A stretch of DNA of 64,000 bases, taken from positions 620,001 to 684,000 of the forward strand of contig NZ_CP117883.1 of the NCBI RefSeq assembly GCF_028736215.1. The letters run 5' to 3'. The number at the start of each line of letters is the position of its first letter. Position 1 is the stretch's first letter. The position numbers were made by a program, and so were the translations under genes. Origin of the DNA: Mucilaginibacter sp. KACC 22773. Lineage in GTDB: Bacteria; Bacteroidota; Bacteroidia; Sphingobacteriales; Sphingobacteriaceae. Under the pieces are notes generated by a model. It made no database searches, was not told the DNA's origin, and saw only the letters and a program-made list of their open reading frames with translations. Positions 61,526 through 64,000 of this stretch are shown one piece after another.

Positions 61526-61936
61526 ATGGAAGCAGGTAATGAAAATCGTTCAAAGTGGATCAAGGTTCGGCTGAAACCAAGTGAAGAAGAACAGCTAAAT
61601 AAAAGCTTTAAAAAAACCACCTTTCAAAACTTAAGTGAGTTCGGCAGAGCGATGATCCTGGGTAAGCCGGTAACTGTAATTCACCGGGACAAATCAATGG
61701 ATGAAATATTGGAGGAGCTGGCTTTGCTAAGACGTGAATTAAACGCTATCGGCAACAATTTAAACCAGGCTGTCCGGAATATTAATAGTGCACATGGTTT
61801 CCCCGATACACGATTATGGATGAATTTATTAACGATAATTAACGGAAAACTGGAACCATCAATCAGCGAAATCAAAGAACGTATGTCTAAATATTCTGAT
61901 CTATGGTCGCAAAAATTAAAAGTGGAAAGAGCCTGA
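61526..61936 (+). CDS. MobC-like relaxosome accessory protein (MobA of CTnDOT type)
   Basis: A 136-residue protein with an N-terminal DNA-binding domain (RSKWIKVRLKPSEEEQLNKSFKKTTFQNLSEFGRAMILGKP, in two parts about 8-50), like ribbon-helix-helix mobilization proteins, and a helical C-terminus with LRRELNAIGNNLNQAVRNIN typical of the MobC family. It binds oriT and helps the relaxase nick. Start at 61526 keeps the oriT hairpin outside the gene. Its end overlaps the relaxase start by 34 bases, so they are translated together. Confidence 0.85.
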   Translation: MEAGNENRSKWIKVRLKPSEEEQLNKSFKKTTFQNLSEFGRAMILGKPVTVIHRDKSMDEILEELALLRRELNAIGNNLNQAVRNINSAHGFPDTRLWMNLLTIINGKLEPSISEIKERMSKYSDLWSQKLKVERA

Positions 61937-63144
61937 TCGGCGCTTTGCACTATAATGAAAATAAGGTCAAAGCCGGAAAAGCAAAGTTAATTGCCACGAA
62001 CGGCTACGTTAAAAGTCACGAAAAGTTATCATTTTATGATAAACTTTTCCGGCTTAAAGACCTGGCCGGAAGGAATTTCCGGACTAAAACAAATACGGTC
62101 CATCTTTCACTAAACTTTGATGTAAGCGAGCAAATTGATGATGATAAATTGACAGCCATCGCCGATGTATACATGAAAAAGATCGGGTTTGAATGGCAGC
62201 CCTATTTGATCTATAAACATTTCGATGCCGGTCATCCGCACATACATATTATTACGACAAACATTGAAGCCGATGGAAGCCGCATCAGTCTGCATAATAT
62301 CGGCCGCTTAGTTTCAGAACCTGCAAGAAAGGAAATCGAGTTAGAATTTGGATTGATCCAGGCCGACTCCAAAAAAGACCTTAATAAGCAAATCGAACGC
62401 GCTCTGGTAAAACCATTAGTATATGGTTCAACTGATACCAAACGAGCTATGACAAATATTGTGAACGAAGTAATTCAACAATACAAATTCACGAGCCTCC
62501 CCGAGTTTAATGCCATATTGAAACTATACAATATAGAAGCCGACCGAGGAACCAAAGAATCTGTCATGTTTGATAAAGCGGGGCTGCGTTATTGGGCTTT
62601 AGATAACCATGGAATAAGGGTCGGTGTGCCAATTAAGGCAAGTGCAATTTATAGGAAACCAACGCTTAAATTATTGGAAGACCAGTTCCGGTTAGGAGAA
62701 TACTTAAGAAAGCCCTTTAAAGATAAGGTCAAGTCCAGAATTGACAGTGCCATTTCGAAGGCATCCACTAAAGATAAGTTCATTGATGAATTGAAACGGC
62801 GCGGTATTAAAGGTATGTTCCGCGAAAATGCAGAAGGCAGGATTTACGGTGTGACCTATGTTGACCTTGAAAACAAGGTCGTTTTTAACGGCAGTGATCT
62901 TGGAAAGAATTACAGTGCCGGTTCTACTATTAACATGATACAAAATAACGACGAAGCAACCAGCCAGTATTATGGAAGCATAGGCGATCAAGAAAAAGAT
63001 CTACAAATTGAAAATTCTCTTGATTCAAATAGCAAATTCTCACGATCAATTTTGGATGAGCTGCTTAGCCCAACGGATCTATCTGGTAGCGAAAACCTTT
63101 TCGAACGCCGGAAAAAGAAAAAACGCAGGAAGTTGAACCTTTAA
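61903..63144 (+). CDS. Relaxase (MOBP-type mobilization nuclease)
   Basis: A 413-residue relaxase. The N-terminal nuclease domain starts MVAKIKSGKSLIGALHYNENK (an N-terminal catalytic Tyr is not assigned with certainty) and carries the metal-binding HPHIHIITTNI (H111, H113, H115). These fit the Relaxase/MobA family. It nicks oriT and stays covalently on the 5' end during transfer. The C-terminal 150 residues are basic and end RRKKKKRRKLNL, suited to DNA binding. It follows the relaxosome protein gene with overlap and precedes the coupling protein gene by nine bases. Confidence 0.92.
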   Translation: MVAKIKSGKSLIGALHYNENKVKAGKAKLIATNGYVKSHEKLSFYDKLFRLKDLAGRNFRTKTNTVHLSLNFDVSEQIDDDKLTAIADVYMKKIGFEWQPYLIYKHFDAGHPHIHIITTNIEADGSRISLHNIGRLVSEPARKEIELEFGLIQADSKKDLNKQIERALVKPLVYGSTDTKRAMTNIVNEVIQQYKFTSLPEFNAILKLYNIEADRGTKESVMFDKAGLRYWALDNHGIRVGVPIKASAIYRKPTLKLLEDQFRLGEYLRKPFKDKVKSRIDSAISKASTKDKFIDELKRRGIKGMFRENAEGRIYGVTYVDLENKVVFNGSDLGKNYSAGSTINMIQNNDEATSQYYGSIGDQEKDLQIENSLDSNSKFSRSILDELLSPTDLSGSENLFERRKKKKRRKLNL

Positions 63145-63153
63145 TTAAAAGTT

Positions 63154-64000
63154 ATGCAAACTGGTGAAAATGAACAAGCGCTCAGAAAGATCATGGACTT
63201 TACCAGATATTTAGGTATACTGATATTGATCCTTCATTTTTATTTTAGCTGTTATGGTGCATTTGAACAAATGCACTTGACATACCCGATTGTCAATCGA
63301 ATATTAGTCAACATTTATAAGCTTCCTGTCTTTAGAAATTCACTGCTGACAAAATCGCTTGCTATCGTCTTTTTGATTGCCTCGCTGATTGGTAGTAAGG
63401 GAAAGAAAGATCAAAAGGTTCGTTTAGTCAATGCTATAACCTATATAATACTCGGATTATTGTTTTATTATTTAAGTGGAATTTTATTTAGCCTCCGTTT
63501 GTCGATTTTGGCAATTGGGATCATTTATATCAGCGTAACAAGCCTGGGGTTCCTTCTTTTCATTTCTGGGGTCAGCTTATTGTTCAGGATCATTAATATC
63601 AATTTAACGGGAGACATTTTTAATAAGGAAAACGAAACGTTTCCACAGGAGGAGCGCCTGCTGGAAAATGAATATTCAGTAAACCTGCCTGCTGAATATC
63701 ACCTCAAAAATAAGAAAAGGCAGAGCTGGATAAACGTGATCAACCCGTTCAGATCACTGCTTGTTTGCGGGGGACCTGGAGCGGGCAAATCGTATTTTGT
63801 AATTCGGCATGTAATTACACAGCACATTAAAAAGGGTTTTAGCATGCTGATCTACGATTTTAAATTCCCTGATCTTTCAATCATTGCCTATAATGCCTTA
63901 CTAAAGCATGCAGGAAATTATAAGAAAAAGCCCAGTATTTGGTTTATCGATTTTGATAAGATCAAACACCGCTGCAATCCATTGGAGCCGGGAAGCATGA
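63154..64000 (+). CDS. VirD4/TraG-type coupling protein (MobC of CTnDOT type), 3' end cut off
   Basis: The frame is open to the window end; 282 codons are visible. N-terminal membrane helices (about 17-35, 60-80, 90-145) are followed by a cytosolic domain with the Walker A motif VCGGPGAGKSYF (about 208-219). This is the ATPase that delivers the relaxase-DNA complex to the type IV secretion channel. It begins at the ATG after the relaxase stop and is translated as one operon with it. Confidence 0.88.
   Translation, partial: MQTGENEQALRKIMDFTRYLGILILILHFYFSCYGAFEQMHLTYPIVNRILVNIYKLPVFRNSLLTKSLAIVFLIASLIGSKGKKDQKVRLVNAITYIILGLLFYYLSGILFSLRLSILAIGIIYISVTSLGFLLFISGVSLLFRIININLTGDIFNKENETFPQEERLLENEYSVNLPAEYHLKNKKRQSWINVINPFRSLLVCGGPGAGKSYFVIRHVITQHIKKGFSMLIYDFKFPDLSIIAYNALLKHAGNYKKKPSIWFIDFDKIKHRCNPLEPGSM

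Larger units (their letters stand above)
58904..64000. mobile_element. Left part of an integrative conjugative/mobilizable element at tRNA-Asn
   Basis: From tRNA-Asn to the window end the genes switch from chromosome housekeeping to a mobilization set: HTH regulator, ParA, ribbon-helix-helix protein, relaxosome protein, relaxase and VirD4-like coupling protein, in that order. This is the usual tra/mob order of Bacteroidetes ICEs (traA/parA then mobA-mobB-mobC). The A+T content is higher than in the flanking genes. No integrase or type IV secretion genes are visible yet; they are expected beyond the end. The left boundary at tRNA-Asn is inferred. Confidence 0.7.

Overview
The window is a stretch of a Bacteroidota chromosome, most likely Sphingobacteriaceae and close to Mucilaginibacter or Pedobacter. 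This genus guess is an inference from gene content. The support is type IX secretion genes (gldN, a PorW/SprE-like lipoprotein, and a cargo protein with a gliding-type C-terminal sorting domain), two SusC/SusD outer-membrane import pairs, TAnnTTTG-type promoters, an ATP synthase operon lacking atpD and atpC, carotenoid genes, and a Bacteroidetes-style mobilization region.

Layout. 1-8421: gldN (cut by the window edge), uvrC, a class A penicillin-binding protein and the PorW/SprE-like lipoprotein. 8491-14400: ATP synthase operon atpZ, atpI-like, atpB, atpE, atpF, atpH, atpA, atpG, with repeats between several genes. 15021-20683: SusC, SusD and a DUF1735-like lipoprotein. 21065-24225: DUF4242 protein, GT39 transferase, PIG-L deacetylase. 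24249-30292 (minus strand): a sulfur-themed locus made of a SAM-I riboswitch, a TlpA-like thioredoxin, a short ORF ending in three Cys codons followed by a hairpin, a very sulfur-poor SusC/SusD pair, and a tRNA-Cys. 30513-36756: a six-gene set built around a SpeD-like decarboxylase and a membrane-anchored aminopropyltransferase. 36851-58743: mixed housekeeping and envelope genes, including tandem M1 peptidases, lpdA, a FucP-like transporter, murB, an ECF sigma factor, a lycopene cyclase/cytochrome b5 pair and a PfkB kinase. 58830-58903: tRNA-Asn. 58904 to the end: the start of an integrated conjugative or mobilizable element with a HEPN-like candidate, an HTH regulator, ParA, a repeat cluster, a ribbon-helix-helix protein, an oriT-like hairpin, a relaxosome protein, a relaxase and a truncated coupling protein.

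The two most interesting systems are the sulfur locus and the membrane polyamine cluster. In the first, three independent sulfur signals (SAM riboswitch, poly-Cys leader, sulfur-sparing composition) point to a TonB-dependent importer induced when sulfur is scarce. In the second, AdoMet decarboxylase-like, aminopropyltransferase, DUF4178, flavoprotein and multi-membrane-span genes appear to act together at the inner membrane on an unknown product; its SpeD homologue lacks the usual catalytic Cys. The mobile element carries a well-defined repeat array and a candidate transfer origin that can be tested.
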